A DNA stretch of 64,000 bases from Tamarix chinensis (GCA_030549775.1 CM060171.1:142508859-142572858), one strand, 5' to 3'; shown: positions 1 through 13,095, counted from the stretch's first letter. Notes: a model not told the origin generated them from the letters alone. Numbers and translations: made by a program.

Positions 1-664
1 GAGATCTTCTTGACTGATTTCAAATTTTAATGAGATGACTCCAAAAGCCAGCACCATGCAATAGATTGCTGCATAACCAGGGATAAATCAACTAAAAAAA
101 ATGTACCCACATGGTGAGTCTTTATTTTAATAGGGATGCCTCTGCTATGGTTCAGACAAAGACTTAATCTGCAAAAATAAGTGCAGATGCTGCAGAATGA
201 CCAAAAGTTTATGATCACAAGAAAGCTTGGAAAATAAATAGAGAATAATGCCCAATCTTAGGTCACTCCTTTCCATGCCTACTACACCTTAACTTTCATA
301 ACGGTCGAGAAATAGATGAAATGGTGAAAATGCACCAATATAAAATATAAGACAATAACTTCCTCACTCCATGCAAGTGCCGCTTCACCGCTCTTAGCCT
401 TCTTAAAGATAAACTACTATGACTTTGGACTATTAGTAGATATTCAAGAAGGAAATACTTCTATATGCTCCTATGACATGACCAATAAACTCATTCTTTC
501 AAGGTCAACATCAAACACTTATCTCTAGTTAATGACACTCCAAATTCAATTGTTAGGCATGTTTTGCTAGGTTGATACCTCCAATGGTTAACAACTTCCG
601 AAACATGTTCAAGACTTCCAAGTATAACTAGATGTTTACATGTCAATCAATGGTTATTCTTGTA

Positions 665-1115
665 CTACCTCTGATTTTATATAAGTGTCATTATAGCTTT
701 TGACACAAGAATTAAGAAAATGATCCAAATGAAAAAATTATTCCTAGGAAATGACAATAATAGTTGGGGGAAAAAAAGAAATAAATACATAAAAGATTAT
801 AGAGTAATTAATATTAGGGATACTGCACTATATACCCTGTATTTTGGTGAAATTACACCATACACCCTACCTCCTTTTTTGTTACAGTCATATGCCTTGT
901 ATTTAAAAACATAAGTATTTGATGCCCTAACAAAAGAAGGTGGGAGTTTCTGGTATAATTTTACCAAAATACAAGGGTATATGATACAATATCCCTTAAT
1001 ATTAAAGGGTAAAGTAGGGAAAACAAAGTAAAATTTACCTCATAAATGTAAAACAACACTTATTTGTAACCAAATTCAAATTCCTAAAGCAACATTTATT
1101 CAAAACCAGAGGGAG
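665..1115. mobile_element. Stowaway-like MITE (host of a nested MITE)
   Basis: The ends are inverted copies (left CTACCTCTGATTTTATATAA; right, reverse complement, CTCCCTCTGGTTTTGAATAA) flanked by TA at 663-664 and 1116-1117. This matches the Tc1/mariner Stowaway pattern. Without the nested element at 817-995 and its duplicated target it would be about 263 bp. Confidence 0.7.
817..995. mobile_element. Mutator-type MITE, 179 bp
   Basis: Long terminal inverted repeats of about 45 bp start GGGATACTGCACTATATACC on the left and GGGATATTGTATCATATACC on the reversed right end. They are flanked by a perfect 9-bp duplication TTAATATTA (808-816 and 996-1004). A 9-bp duplication is the Mutator signature. 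It lies wholly inside the Stowaway-like MITE. Confidence 0.82.
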
Positions 1116-1392
1116 TATAATACAGGGATGCTTTCATGTGTCTCATCTTTTTATTGATCCTCATTTCATTGGAAGTGAGTTTCTCAAAAGCAACTACGTA
1201 GACTGATAGAAAACTTTTAGACCCCGTCCCTATATGTTATTTTTCAAGGGGATATTTACCATGCATTCACAGAATAATAAAAATCTGATTAATTTTCACA
1301 TAACTCAAAAAGGTTTTACTTTTAAATCATTAAGTAAATGATTACTACTTTAGTCAGAAGAAATTAAGGTCAGGTCAGGATTTTCTTAATTA

Positions 1393-1634
1393 CTCTCTCT
1401 GCATTAACAAGAATATCAATTTAGCAATTTATGCACCTTTTTAGGAATTAATAAAAGCAACTTTAAAATTACACTTAAACCCTTCATTAAAAATTAACAA
1501 AGCACTTAATGCATAGATAATGATAGAAAAAAATAAAGATAAAGTGAAAAGTAGACTGACCTTTTTTAAATAACTTTCTTTTTTTATACAATTATTTATA
1601 CCTAAAATGACTTCTTTTTTTTATACGAATGGAG
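1393..1634. mobile_element. second Stowaway-like MITE, decayed
   Basis: Left end CTCTCTCTGCATTAACAAGA and reversed right end CTCCATTCGTATAAAAAAAA are weakly inverted and flanked by TA (1391-1392, 1635-1636). The inside is AT-rich with no coding. The assignment rests on the short ends and TA flanks. Confidence 0.45.
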
Positions 1635-2252
1635 TATATTAATAATCCTTGTGATGTTACTACATTTTGGAGTTTGTTCACTGAGAAACCAAAGTACCAA
1701 AGACTAATCAGAATATGGTCGTGTAATAGACCTACTTAAAAAAAAGTAACAACAAAATGCCTACACTTGTCGATTGCAAGTTCATGTAATAATAATACCC
1801 ATAGAAATATTCGACGAGAGCTATAATGTTTCTTTATCCTTAATTACGTACAATTCTCAGCTTCTTTGCTTTAGTGTTTGTGAAGGCAACAAAGACAGGT
1901 AGTATATTTTTCTCTAGTAGATTACAGACATGGGATCTCTATTGAACTAGTGGGAATAGGGCAACTACTTAAAGCCATTTTAAATATGGGGAAAATTATT
2001 TTAAAAAAATGACTAAGCAACAAGGCAAGAATAATCCATTGAAAATATTAGAGTGGGAATGCTACAGATTTCAGAACAAAGATACAGCACACTACCATCT
2101 TTCTTCACAAAATTCCATGAGAATTTCTATGCCTCACAGCCATTACAAGATTATAAAGTGTGACAGTAATAGGAACCTTTTGTAATGTTTATTGGACTAC
2201 ATCCCACTTCACAATATAATACAGATGATGATAGGAATCACAAGAAAATTAC

Positions 2253-5200
2253 CAGATAATGACTTCTCTTCTTGGCATTTAGCAAAATCCCAGACCTTGA
2301 CAGTAGTATCATCAGAGCAGGAACAGAACTTTAGATCAGTCCTGCAGAAACTGCTCAGAAACACAAAGAAATCCGTAATCAAACAGCAGTCAAAAACCTG
2401 AAATAAAGAGAGCTGAGACAACTTCACCCGCAATAAATTACAACAAACCTTAAGTCACGTACTGATTCTTTGTGCGCTGATTTGTTAGCCTTAACATTGT
2501 TCATGTTGTTTTGCCAATACCTAAAACAAACACATAGCACATAAATACATTGAAGAGTTTCAATTTTCATTTCATTTGGTAGCTTCCTATTCCATCCCTT
2601 TTTTTCTAGATGAACTTTTCTCGGAGGCAGGTTACAGGAATCGAATTATAAGAATAGACATACTTTATTGCACCCCCATCATCACCAGTGACCATCCAAT
2701 TCTCATTGTAACTCCAGACCATGGACCTGATAGCTTGTTCATGAGCCTACAATGTGCATGATGCAGCTATTTGACATAAGAAATTTAGCAATAACTTGAA
2801 ATAATAGAGTCAATAAAGCTCATGGCCAAACCTGAATAATCATCTCAAAGTTAAAAGATTGTCCATTCCATAGAGTCAATTCACCACTTTGCGCACCTGT
2901 TATAAGACGCCTTCCATTTGGAGTCCACTTTGATATCAAAGTTTGAGTCACCAAAAAGAAGACATTCATTTAATAAATAGAAAACACAGTTTAATATCTA
3001 TTTTCACCATATCTCCAACTGATTATAAAACAAAACTTCACAGCTAGAACTTCAATCACTCTTAAGTCCATTGGTCTCTTCATTCCAGCAAGAAAATAAA
3101 AAATAAATAAATAAATAAAAACAGGTAATATAGGATTCACATCAAATTCAAGCTGGTCAAAAACCCAGTATAAGTTAACAAAAACCCTCTCAAACCCTTC
3201 CCATTGAAACTCATCAAATGGACCAGACCTGCAACAAGTTCTTGTTGCAACAGGTTCAGGCAGGCATTTGATAAAGATTTGACCTGTACCAATAAAAGAT
3301 TTCAAACACATCCAATAATTGGGACAAGCTTGGATGACCATGATGAGAGCAACTCTTAGAGAAGCAGTTACGAACCATACCATTTGTACCGCTAGTGTCA
3401 TACGCAGAAAATGATAATAGCTTCTTCCACACTATCACAGTGCATTTAATACAGGAATTAGAATGCAGAATGATATCTGCCCCCAGTAACAAGAACCAAC
3501 AAGTGCTTCAACTTCAAGACAAGATACATGCACTCATGTGTCGTAAAATTTGCCACAGCTTGAGGGACCGCACCATCCATGAGCTCTATAAGGGTTCAAA
3601 ATTAAAAAGAGTCTCTCCACAAAAGGGAAGAGTCGCCATTCTAAGTCCCAGGGACCAAGCTAATTAAAAGATTATAAATTTTCAGACAAATATGAGGCAT
3701 GGGGTTATTCAAGCACAGTAGAGCATTCAATAATATGGTGTATGAAATGGTAAAAGAAAAGAAAACCTCAATTTTTGGATGAAGAATTAAAAAATATTGG
3801 TGCAGGGAGGGGGGTTGATGTTCAATATATAAAAAGATTCATCCAACTCACCAGAACACAGTTGATTGAGCAGCGATTTTTGTTCAGAGATGTGTGAACA
3901 AACTTCGCAGTAAAGCTGGTTGATGGATTGTCAGAGTAAGCAGCTGGTGGTAATAACTACACCAGAAAAAAAAAAGGGAACTATTTCACGTAACCCCGTA
4001 CGAATGTAAATAAGATGATAGAGATGAAAAGGTTTGCCCACTTTTACAGGGCAAGGCAACTAATACAGCCACCCATATCACCATTAAAAAATTGTAAAAA
4101 GATAAATAAATAAAATCGAAAATTGAAATTCTATGAAGTGTAATGAAGAAAACTGACATCAACAGAAGCAGCAGAAGTAGGCTGCAACACTGACCGGTCC
4201 CTGTAATCATGCTGCGACATGCGAACCTGAATATTAGGAGTCACGAGTTATTTGAGAGGTAACCATCACTAAAAGGATTTGAAGCATGAAACATTTCATT
4301 CATCACTTTGAGAAGACAGTGATTTTTTTATACATATTTCTTGAAAGCAAAGACCTCCCCCCCCCTTCTCTCTCTCTCACTCACACTGCGAATTGCAAAG
4401 TTGCATATTATGACTGATGAGGTATTTGAAGCTAACCATCAGCAAAAGGATTCAAAGCACATTAGAAGCATTGCTTTCAACGTTTTGGGTGTTTCTAGTC
4501 TGCTTCCCTCACACATAGTCATTGAGAAGATAAAAAATGAACGCATGTATGATATTTTAGTTCCATGCATAGCCAGCTCCATATATGAAGCCAATAAGAC
4601 AGTGAACATGTAACAGCTTCAATAACAGACTTCAAAAAATGGCAATCAGGGAGAAAAAGGAACCGAAAAAACTTTAAAGAACACACTCAAAGACTTATGG
4701 TAAAGTTTGAATCAGACATTCAAATTTCTGGAGGCAATTTGTAAACTTATCGAGCTTCTCCTAAAAAGGAATCAGCAAAAGGTTTCCCTAATCTTTTGTA
4801 AATCATAAGAAAACAAATTATCCTCAAGGTGATACAATCATCAAAAAGGAATGTTTATCAAAACTCATGATGAGTTTACAATGAGCAACAAAATCGCATT
4901 CTCTAAGAAACAGCTTGTATTGCACAGATACATAGGTTCGAGCCTTAAGAGAGTGGGGCTTGAGAATGGACCGCCAATATCCAAATAGTTCTTACTTATG
5001 CAGCTTAATTGATGAAACAAGTAAAATAACTTGAGATGAACCTAGGCTGTGTTTGGGCAATGTTATTTTTATATTTTATTTTTTGTATTATTCAATATTT
5101 TATGCTGAGCAGGTTATTTGTTCACCCTTTTTTTTCTGAAGTATCTTTGTTCAGCTTGTTTGGTAAGTAAAACAATTTAACAATTTTCCTTAATCACTCG

Positions 5201-8200
5201 AAAATCTGGAGATAATTTTTGTTAACTCTTCAGCTGATTTTTATTATATATTATTGGACAATGTAGGAGGACCGGTATAAGGTATTCTGTGATAACCCAT
5301 ATTTTAGGGTCGGGAAAAAAAGGTAAATATGTAAGTAAATGAATAAAAATATAAGATCAGAATTTTGGTAGTTATGTTAAGCACCCAAATATAATAGGTA
5401 TATCCTTAAGTGATAAGAATATAAATTTAAAATTGGTACTGCCTATAGGAAATAATTTATTAGTTATTAAAGCCGATATAGCTGCAGTTGTATTGATAAG
5501 GTGTGGATAGTCAAACTTGGTATTTACCTGGTGAAATATAGAAAACTAAATAAGCTAAGAACCGGTCAAGTTATTCTCCCCACTTTTAAAGCTTAACCCT
5601 AGACCCAGGACGGAGCCAGGGGTTTTCATGGCCTCACTAGACACCATGAAAATTAGGTTAAATATAGTCTTGTAGCTTTAATTATCAACTGAACTTCACT
5701 TACTGCAGCGGTGGGACACCATGGAGTTTTTTGGCTACATTGCAGTAAAACACCAGGTCAAGTCCTCTTTGCAGCACATATTTTTGCATTTTTATTCTCC
5801 ACAGAGATAAGTTTTGAACCGCCATTATATGTACTCAACAGCAAAAAAGAGAGCAATGAATGAAAAATTAATTACTCCAATTACTAGATTTACCCATTTA
5901 ATATTTTATGTTAAATCTTTTAGTTGCTTTGTAAGATTACTTTATGAATATATAGAGGAATCTAGTAATCATATGATTAATTGATGAATAAATGATATTT
6001 TGAGATATATTCAAACAAATTTACCTTGATGTCTTTAATTAAGAAACTCATAATTCAAAATAAAAATTGAGACAACAGGGATGATGTATTATTTTTCATG
6101 GTAAGTGTATTAGTTATTAGTTAATAAAATACTTAAATAATAAAAACAATTTATAAGGACACCATGAAGCCAGAATTTTGGCTCCACCACTGCCTAGAAC
6201 GTACTTTCTCCTTCAAACCAGCCTTCTACTCTCATATCTCTATATGCCTGTTTTCCTACTACTATTCAAAGAAATAGAGTCCCCTGTTATAGCCCAAAAG
6301 AATTGAATTCTACTGGTATACGCCTATCATCCAATTAATCAAACCATAAATTTTAATCATACTAGTATTGACAGCCACCTGCTGTTCTAGTCTCAATTGT
6401 AGTTTCAATTAATCATAGAGATGGAGTTGTGAATGTCATCTGTATGCATTGCCTTTTTGGTGGACATTAGATTGTAGTTAAAGTCTTTAGTGCCATGATC
6501 AAACTCCAAAGAATAAGGTGGATGAAAGGTGCCAACTACTCTCTCTTGAGTTTATTCTTTGATTCATCAAAATTAAGCAACTCAACTACAATTCTTAGCC
6601 TCAGCCCAAGATACATGACCTAAGAAGGTATAATGTCGCTTTGTCACCCTTTTTTTTTCAATAAGTAAGAAATTTATTACTTTCGAAAACGAGAGATTAC
6701 AACCATGAACATCAACAAACCATACAATCTAAACCAGCCCACTTTTGGAATTTAGCCTTATAATGTGGATGCACTAATCGTCTAGCTACAGCTATGACTA
6801 TAGCTCGACTAATACTAGCAACATCCCTACTACGGTTCTCAAAAATTCTCAAGTTTCTCTCATACCAAACATTAGCAATCTAAGATGAAAAAGGAGCTCC
6901 CAGGATCTGCTTTTTTTGACTATTTTGCCTAGACCTTTTCAACAAAGTCTGCACCTCTTGTTGCCACCCTTGGATGATATCCCTTCTTCCAGCAATTCTT
7001 CGAATTTTCCTCCATATTTCAGCTGTAATGGGGCAGTCGATAAACAAATGGTCCCAAGTTTCAAGACCATGCTCACAAAACACGCACTAATCCGACACAT
7101 CCATGCCAATCTCCCGAAGCCTAGCTTTAGTCATCAATCTATCTCTAAACGCCGGCCATAAAAGAAAACTGTATCTTGGCAAGTTGAGCGTGTGCCACAC
7201 AATCTTGGACCACCTTTGGTTAGCCTGTCTAGGTCGCATAGCATCATAAGTAGCTTTGATACTATACTTAGGGTAACCATTCAACCATCTAAACTGTAGA
7301 ACACTCTGTAACTGAGATCGTACAAGAAGGATTCTTTGAAAAAGCCATGAAGTATAAGTAGTGGGATTGAACTCCCACAAACTTGTATTATTGAGGTATA
7401 TCGTATGAATCCATTTCACCCATAACGAATCCTTCTTGGTAGCAATATTCCAAAGCAGCTTTCCCAAGGCACACTAATTATCGCTCTTTCACCTTTATAT
7501 CAATATAGGAGAGTAGTATTAGGTATGCACCGTATAGTTAAGCCAACATTTTCCTTGTGACATTAGCTAGTAAATTGTTATATAGTCTGTATATATTTAC
7601 ATACGAACTATTATGTTAATCAAATACATCAATAGCTAACTGGTCTTACAAATTAAGCTAATTCCTACTTATTAGCATAGTCCATCATGTGTTTAATCAT
7701 CTTTGGGAAGCAGATTATATTTAACTGACTTATGATATTGAGATTGTGAGGGATTGAGATATTGATTAATACTTTGGTTTTCAGATTAGTTGATATAATG
7801 TATACATTATATGTAATTAGTATGTTTGACACATTATTTATAGTATATTAACCGATCTTTACAGGATGCTTAATTAGTGAGCCAGTTACTCATTGGTTTG
7901 TGTTCCAAGAAAGTGACCAGTCCATTTACCTTTCCATACTTCAATACATATTATCTGTGACAACTTTTCGCTCACTGTTTTTATAAAATTATTTTTATAA
8001 ACTATGCTGTTTTGAAATGTCTTCGCTTTCAACTATTTTTATAAAGTTGTGAAGTGTATTTGCTTTCATACTATGTTTTGAAATAAAATGAAATCAAACA
8101 TTTATTGATAGCTGATTGTTTTATGTGATAGTTTCATATTTGATAAATTGTTATATCATATTTCTATTAGGACTTTTTAAATGTTTTGTAATTGTGCCCC

Positions 8201-11200
8201 CTAATGGTGAGATAAACCCTTTATGATGCATTTAGGAGTGTGGGGTAGCTAATTGATACAGCTTCTATTAGAAGTGAGCTACTTAGAATATCCATATGGA
8301 ACCCGCTAACAACTAAAGACCTGTCATTTTGTCTCCCCTTTTTCTCGTCTAATTAGTGCAAAAATAATATTATTAATTATATTAATATTTCTAATTATTA
8401 TTACTATTATTATTATTATAGTTATATTGATAATTATAATAAAAATTACAGTGATAATTTTTATAATAATTATATTCATAATGACGATTATATTAATAAT
8501 ATTAAATATAAATAATAATAATAATTATGATAATAATTAATTATAACAATTTTATTAATAATTGTAGTAATTATGTTAATAATAATAAATACATTAATAA
8601 GAAAACAAATGCGTCGGGTAAAATTGATATTTTATAATAACAAAAAATGTCATTTGTCATAAATTAGATGGAATGGAAATATATGCATAAAAATAAAATT
8701 ATAAGGATATCAAGTGCAATATAAATTCGAGTAGGGGGGATATTGAGTATCTCATTAAAAAACACAGCATATGGTAAAATGTCCCTAATTATTTTTATTA
8801 ATAATATTATTATTATAATTGTAACTCTTAATATATTGTTATTTATTATAATTATTAATATAATAATTTTTATTCTCACATGCACTAATCAGATCAGCTA
8901 AGATCAACCATAATCAGATCAAATCAGCCCAGAAAAATGTTATGAAAATAGGATCTAAATGTTATAATAAACAAATGTTTGGGGTGAACTGAATCTTAAA
9001 ACATAAAGATTAGACAAAAAAAGGACTCCTGACAGAATGGAATAAATTAAGGGTAGCATTTGAAATTTAGCAAACCCCAGAACGAAACCCACCATCCTTG
9101 CTTTTCTAGGAATGATTCACGTTGTCAGAGCAATGGCTTGCTGTAAGCTTAACCTCATTTCAATGTTCCCAAAAAAACACACACAAAGGCTCCCTGCACA
9201 AAATTACTGAAGATAGTCTAGCTTCATACGACCTTAAGCTTAAGGCCCCATAATAACTTTCTGCTTCTCATAATCCTAGAAATTCTAACTCAGCTTGCTG
9301 CTGAGAACGAGACATGCATCTATGGGAACCATTAAAGAAAGAGGGGTGATGGCACAACAAGTTTCAATGCAAAGATTAATCGAGTGGCAAGAATATAAAA
9401 TGATAAAATACTCGAGAGAAAACAATTAAACAAAGACGTATTGCATGCAAAACAACAGTAACTGCAAAGTTATCACCAGTGCTAAAGAAATAAAGGATCA
9501 TACTTGAATGTAACGGACAACAGTGCTGGTATAGTCTACAGCTCGTCTCTGTGTCAGCTTTCTCATTCTTTTTGCAGCAAAACTGTCAGGGTGAACTGCA
9601 CATGACAGAGAAATCAAAATATGAGCCAATCACTTTGCTAGGTGAAATAATGAACAATTCTTATATTTGATATGTATTCAAAGAGTTCCACAGTTCTAAA
9701 CACCGATCACCAGACTTGTTATTGTTAGTAATCCAATAGTCTAATCAAAGGTTCAAATTGGTTGAGCTAGTGATTCAAAACAATTTCCCAAGTATAACAA
9801 CTAATTAATACCAAAACTATCTACATGACCTAAGTTGAGACAATTTTTTAATTGAACTTTCTAGTGATATAAACTTAAACTTATATGATAATACATTAAT
9901 AATAGACCCAATCTCTTAGTAAACTATTATCTAAGTAGATCCTAACCTAAGCCCAATATTTTCTTAGATTTGTTAGCAATGTGAGATCATACAATGACTC
10001 AATCTGTTACTAAGCACAACTAGCCCACATAACCAACTCAAATGAAAAATTAAAACCCTAAAGGATCCCACTTTTCCACCATCAAACAAACAGACACCCC
10101 CGCCCACATTTCATCTCTCTCTCCCTCCCTTCCTCTCTATCTCACACTCAAATCGATCGTCACCTACTTTTCCCTTTCCTGTCTCTATATTCCTTCATTG
10201 TCTTCACTTCATTTTTCTCTTCCTCCATCATATTCAATTGCTTTTTCTCTAACTCCATCATCTTCAATTGTTTTCCTAACTCTGAAGTTCATTTTCAGGT
10301 TGTCAAGATGGTAAGGCTGCGAGCAGAATCCAAGTTCAACGGCAAACAAAAGTACTGGAAAGCATTCTAAACAAAACTCACAAATTGTAGGGCAAATGAA
10401 GGAAGAATATATACATGTTGGAGCACGAAGAGAACAGGGTACAATCTTGCATAAAAGGTAAAGGTTCTGATATATTATAGTATTTAAACTGCGATTTCAA
10501 TGATAAGATGCCCTGAATCACTTAGATAATGTCACTAGAAATTAAGCAAGAGAGGAAGTTAGTGAGAGGATGAAGTTTTTCAAAATTAGAAGTCAAAGGG
10601 TGAGACTTTGTCCACCTGCAATAGGATGCCAAAAGAAGAGCAGATCCCCACTGCTACAAGGGAAGTCAAACAACAAGGTGATGTTGAAATCCACCACCCC
10701 TACTACTGCTACTGGATGAGAGCAAATGTATAGAAAAACACCTGCCAGTGTGAGTGACCGGTAGGGTTTTATGCTTAAAGACAAAATTACCCCAATGTAA
10801 AAATAAGTTGAAGAAGAAGGGACAAAAAAAAAAGATATTCAGATCTTTTAATCAAGCTGGTCCAATTTCTTAACAACTGTCCTGTTCCCAGTTTTCAACA
10901 CCTAGTCTGCCTGGTTCAGAGCAGTTTGACATTTTATTTATTCTAACTACTTAATTGAATCATCCAGAAAACTGGTTCACCAGTTTTTGATTTGAACCAG
11001 ATGATCCAATGAGGTTTTTAATACTAGGTACCAGATACCAATTAACCACCTAAAACAGAATAACAAAAAAACATATTCCACTAATCAACCATTAGAAGGA
11101 AAAAAAAAACATATACCACCAAAATATTAGGAATATAACCACAGGTGACGAAATATAATATGTAACTCGCTGCTTATTCACTGTTGCTCATTCAGTCTAT

Positions 11201-13095
11201 TGGAAACACTTTCAAATGCTTCCCGCAGTTACCTCAAATACATGAGTTATTTCTTCCCTGCTAATTCTAAAACTAACTTTCATTTGCATGGGAAATAATA
11301 CTACTTTCACCAGATCCTTGACACAGAGTAATGTACCATGAGTACTGCCTCCACATATGCCCACTATATTATAATGATAAGAAAACCACATCCTACACAA
11401 AAGTATACATGGCAAAGCTCACATTGTCTTTGAATTTTTACTTTTCAGAGAGGACTCTGTAATGTAATGACATCAACATAATGTTCTTTTTCAAACAAAA
11501 GAAAAGAGGATATCATAGTGGCCATCAGGATATGTATATGAAAGGTTTTCAGCAAAAGGAAGAATGGAATAATCTCACCAGCACCTTGATATGCCAAGGA
11601 GCATGCATCTATGAAGCAAAGAGTGATATATCCTTTATCAGGACTACCTTGATTAAAATTGAAATAAGCTAACCAAAAAAATTGCAATTAAATATCAATG
11701 GTAGATAAGAAGAACATTAATGAAACTAGAATTTTTTTCTTGATATCATATAACCCCAAATATCAGAACATGCATTACCAATCTTGTCAACATGGTTCAA
11801 AATAACTGAAGGAATAAGTACAAGAAAGTACTCAGGAACAGAGACAAAGAACAGGTCCAACTAACAGACTCCTCACGAAACCTTAAACTAGAATTTTCTT
11901 CATGTTCATCCTGCAACTGATAAACTACTATCTTATCCTTTTACAAACCAAAAGGAGAGTAAAACACAATCTGCCTAATAATTTTACATGCCTGCAGACT
12001 TGAATAGAAATTTTAATACCAACCCCCAAAATAACAGCAATAAAAGATTCAAAACAAAACAGTCTATTTGTCGAAGTTCTCGTGATTGGAAGATAGAAGG
12101 ATAGGCTGCATCCATCTGTTACCCTCTAATTTTGTATATAATCAATAACCCTCAAATGCTTTTTGATTTCTTAACGGGTATTGAAGTAAGCATGTGCCTT
12201 TACTTTTTGTATTACCCCAAAAGTCCTTCCATGATCTTTACAGCACATGAGCAACTTCCGGTCCAACCGCATGAGACAAAAAAGGGCATACTATATGATA
12301 ATCATATAGCATTTATATAAGATCTTAAGATCTCGAATTGAAATGTATTATGTGTTCATATAATGTGCCAATATACACAGCAATTTTGATATTTTGTGTG
12401 TTTCCAATTTAACATTTAAAAGTAATGAGTTATACTAAACAGCACAATATCATGCTTATGCAATGTCCTTACATTGTACATTACACCACGCTCAGGAAAA
12501 CCAAATAATGTATTAGAATTAGCTCGGTAAAGATACATACAACGCCACCTAAAAGATGAATGTGTTATTAGACTGATATAAGTATATCATTATACTATAC
12601 CACAAGAAGGTGGCTACACAGAAATTACTTTCTCCCATAAAAATTTAAACATGAGCTAGTTTATCATCAAAAATCGTCTCAGCTACTAAAGGATAACGAA
12701 TAAGACAGTAAAATTGCTAATATATCCATCAATATGAGCACAAACCGATAGACAAGAAAACAAAACGATTAAGCAAGGCATGACAAAGACAAAGAAAATA
12801 ATTTATTAACGTAAGGAGGATATGCACCTTGGGCATGAGGATAATCAGGCGCGATATTGGAAGAAGAGCCAGAAGGCTGACGCGTCATTGGATTTGGAGG
12901 AGGGGGAGGACCGCGTTGGAACTCCATCCCCGGCTGTTGTTGATACTGCGGAAGTGGAGGCTGCTGATGCTGATGCTGTTGGTATTGTTGCTGCGGCATC
13001 GGTGGTGGTTGATGATGGGGCGGCTGCTGCTGCTGCTGCTGCACGTGCTGTGGATGAGGCGGACGCTGCTGATGCTGTACGTCGCCGCCATACAT
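2253..13095 (-). CDS. FY: FY: WD40 subunit of the polyadenylation factor CPSF (5' part, 8 exons)
   Basis: FY is the plant WDR33/Pfs2 homologue. In the nucleus it is part of CPSF, helps recognise the poly(A) signal, and partners FCA in flowering control (family knowledge). Exons on the minus strand: 12828-13095, 9504-9595, 4158-4226, 3852-3956, 2832-2927, 2664-2746, 2449-2520, 2253-2350. All have GT-AG borders and compatible phases, giving 294 residues without a stop. Visible: a Q/P/H-rich N-terminus (residues 1-70), the basic KRMRK motif followed by [15 protein letters not shown] (in human WDR33 this region contacts AAUAAA), then WD repeats with [39 protein letters not shown] and [19 protein letters not shown] chose the ATG at 13095 because relatives start MYGGD-like; an upstream in-frame ATG at 13140 is unlikely. 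The first donor was placed at 12827 (CAAG/GTGCAT) because it keeps phase. The remaining WD repeats and the proline-rich tail lie beyond base 1. Confidence 0.93.
5606..6192. mobile_element. non-autonomous hAT-like transposon, 587 bp
   Basis: Termini CAGGACGGAGCCAGGGG and, reversed, CAGTGGTGGAGCCAAAA are of the CAGNGGCGGAGCC type common in plant hAT elements. They are flanked by 8-bp duplications CCTAGACC (5598-5605) and CCTAGAAC (6193-6200), one mismatch. ACACCATG motifs recur near both ends. No transposase is present. Confidence 0.7.
6649..7480 (-). pseudogene. 5'-truncated LINE (reverse-transcriptase C-terminus with zf-RVT)
   Basis: On the minus strand this encodes the tail of a plant L1-type ORF2. 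From 7467 it reads [20 protein letters not shown], then YSIKATYD...[20 protein letters not shown]. From 7083 it reads the zinc-binding block [25 protein letters not shown] stop separates the two parts and the retained 3' end finishes in an A-run (T-run at 6650-6658). Near-matching target duplications TCGCTTTGTCACC (6636-6648) and TCGCTCTTTCACC (7481-7493) mark a target-primed insertion. It lies in FY intron 2 in the same orientation as FY and is not functional. Confidence 0.85.
8341..8880. repeat. AT-rich ATT/TAA simple-sequence region
   Basis: Degenerate ATT, TAA and AATA repeats fill most of this stretch of FY intron 2. Inferred coding frames here are isoleucine/asparagine runs and are not genes. 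Confidence 0.8.
9596..12827 (-). other. FY intron 1 (3.2 kb)
   Basis: Bounded by the donor at 12827/12826 and the acceptor at 9597/9596. At 10080-10330 there is a pyrimidine-rich CTCTCTCTCC...TTCATTTTCAG stretch followed by a short open frame, reminiscent of a captured 5' leader, but with no recognisable protein. Weakly inverted GGTTCAAAT/ATTTGAACC-type segments at about 9730-9780 and 10970-11010 hint at an old element around it. Otherwise I see nothing. Confidence 0.6.
13023..13042 (-). repeat. CAG/CTG trinucleotide run in FY exon 1
   Basis: About six CTG units on the plus strand encode the polyglutamine stretch near residues 18-24 of FY. Further CAG/CAA-rich codons continue to residue 55. 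Such runs vary in length between alleles. Confidence 0.85.

Larger units (their letters stand above)
1..2252 (-). other. FY intron 8 (partial)
   Basis: After the exon ending at 2253 no continuation of the WD40 protein (expected next: a HGWDVKSVDWHP-like block) can be found down to base 1. This stretch is therefore read as an intron of at least 2.25 kb. It holds the MITEs listed separately; 1-660 and 1640-2250 show nothing else. Confidence 0.7.
4227..9503 (-). other. FY intron 2 (5.3 kb) with inserted elements
   Basis: This intron separates the exons ending RYIQ and beginning VRMS. It contains the hAT-like element, the LINE fragment and the AT-rich simple repeat given separately. A C-run followed by CT repeats lies at 4359-4381. 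The stretches 4230-5600, 7500-8340 and 8890-9500 show no gene or recognisable element. Confidence 0.8.

Noticed and set aside
12811..12827. alternative FY exon 1 donor at TAC/GTTAAT
   Set aside because: It would end the exon in phase 0, but exon 2 (TT CAC CCT GAC) needs one preceding base. The donor CAAG/GTGCAT gives that base and a better consensus.
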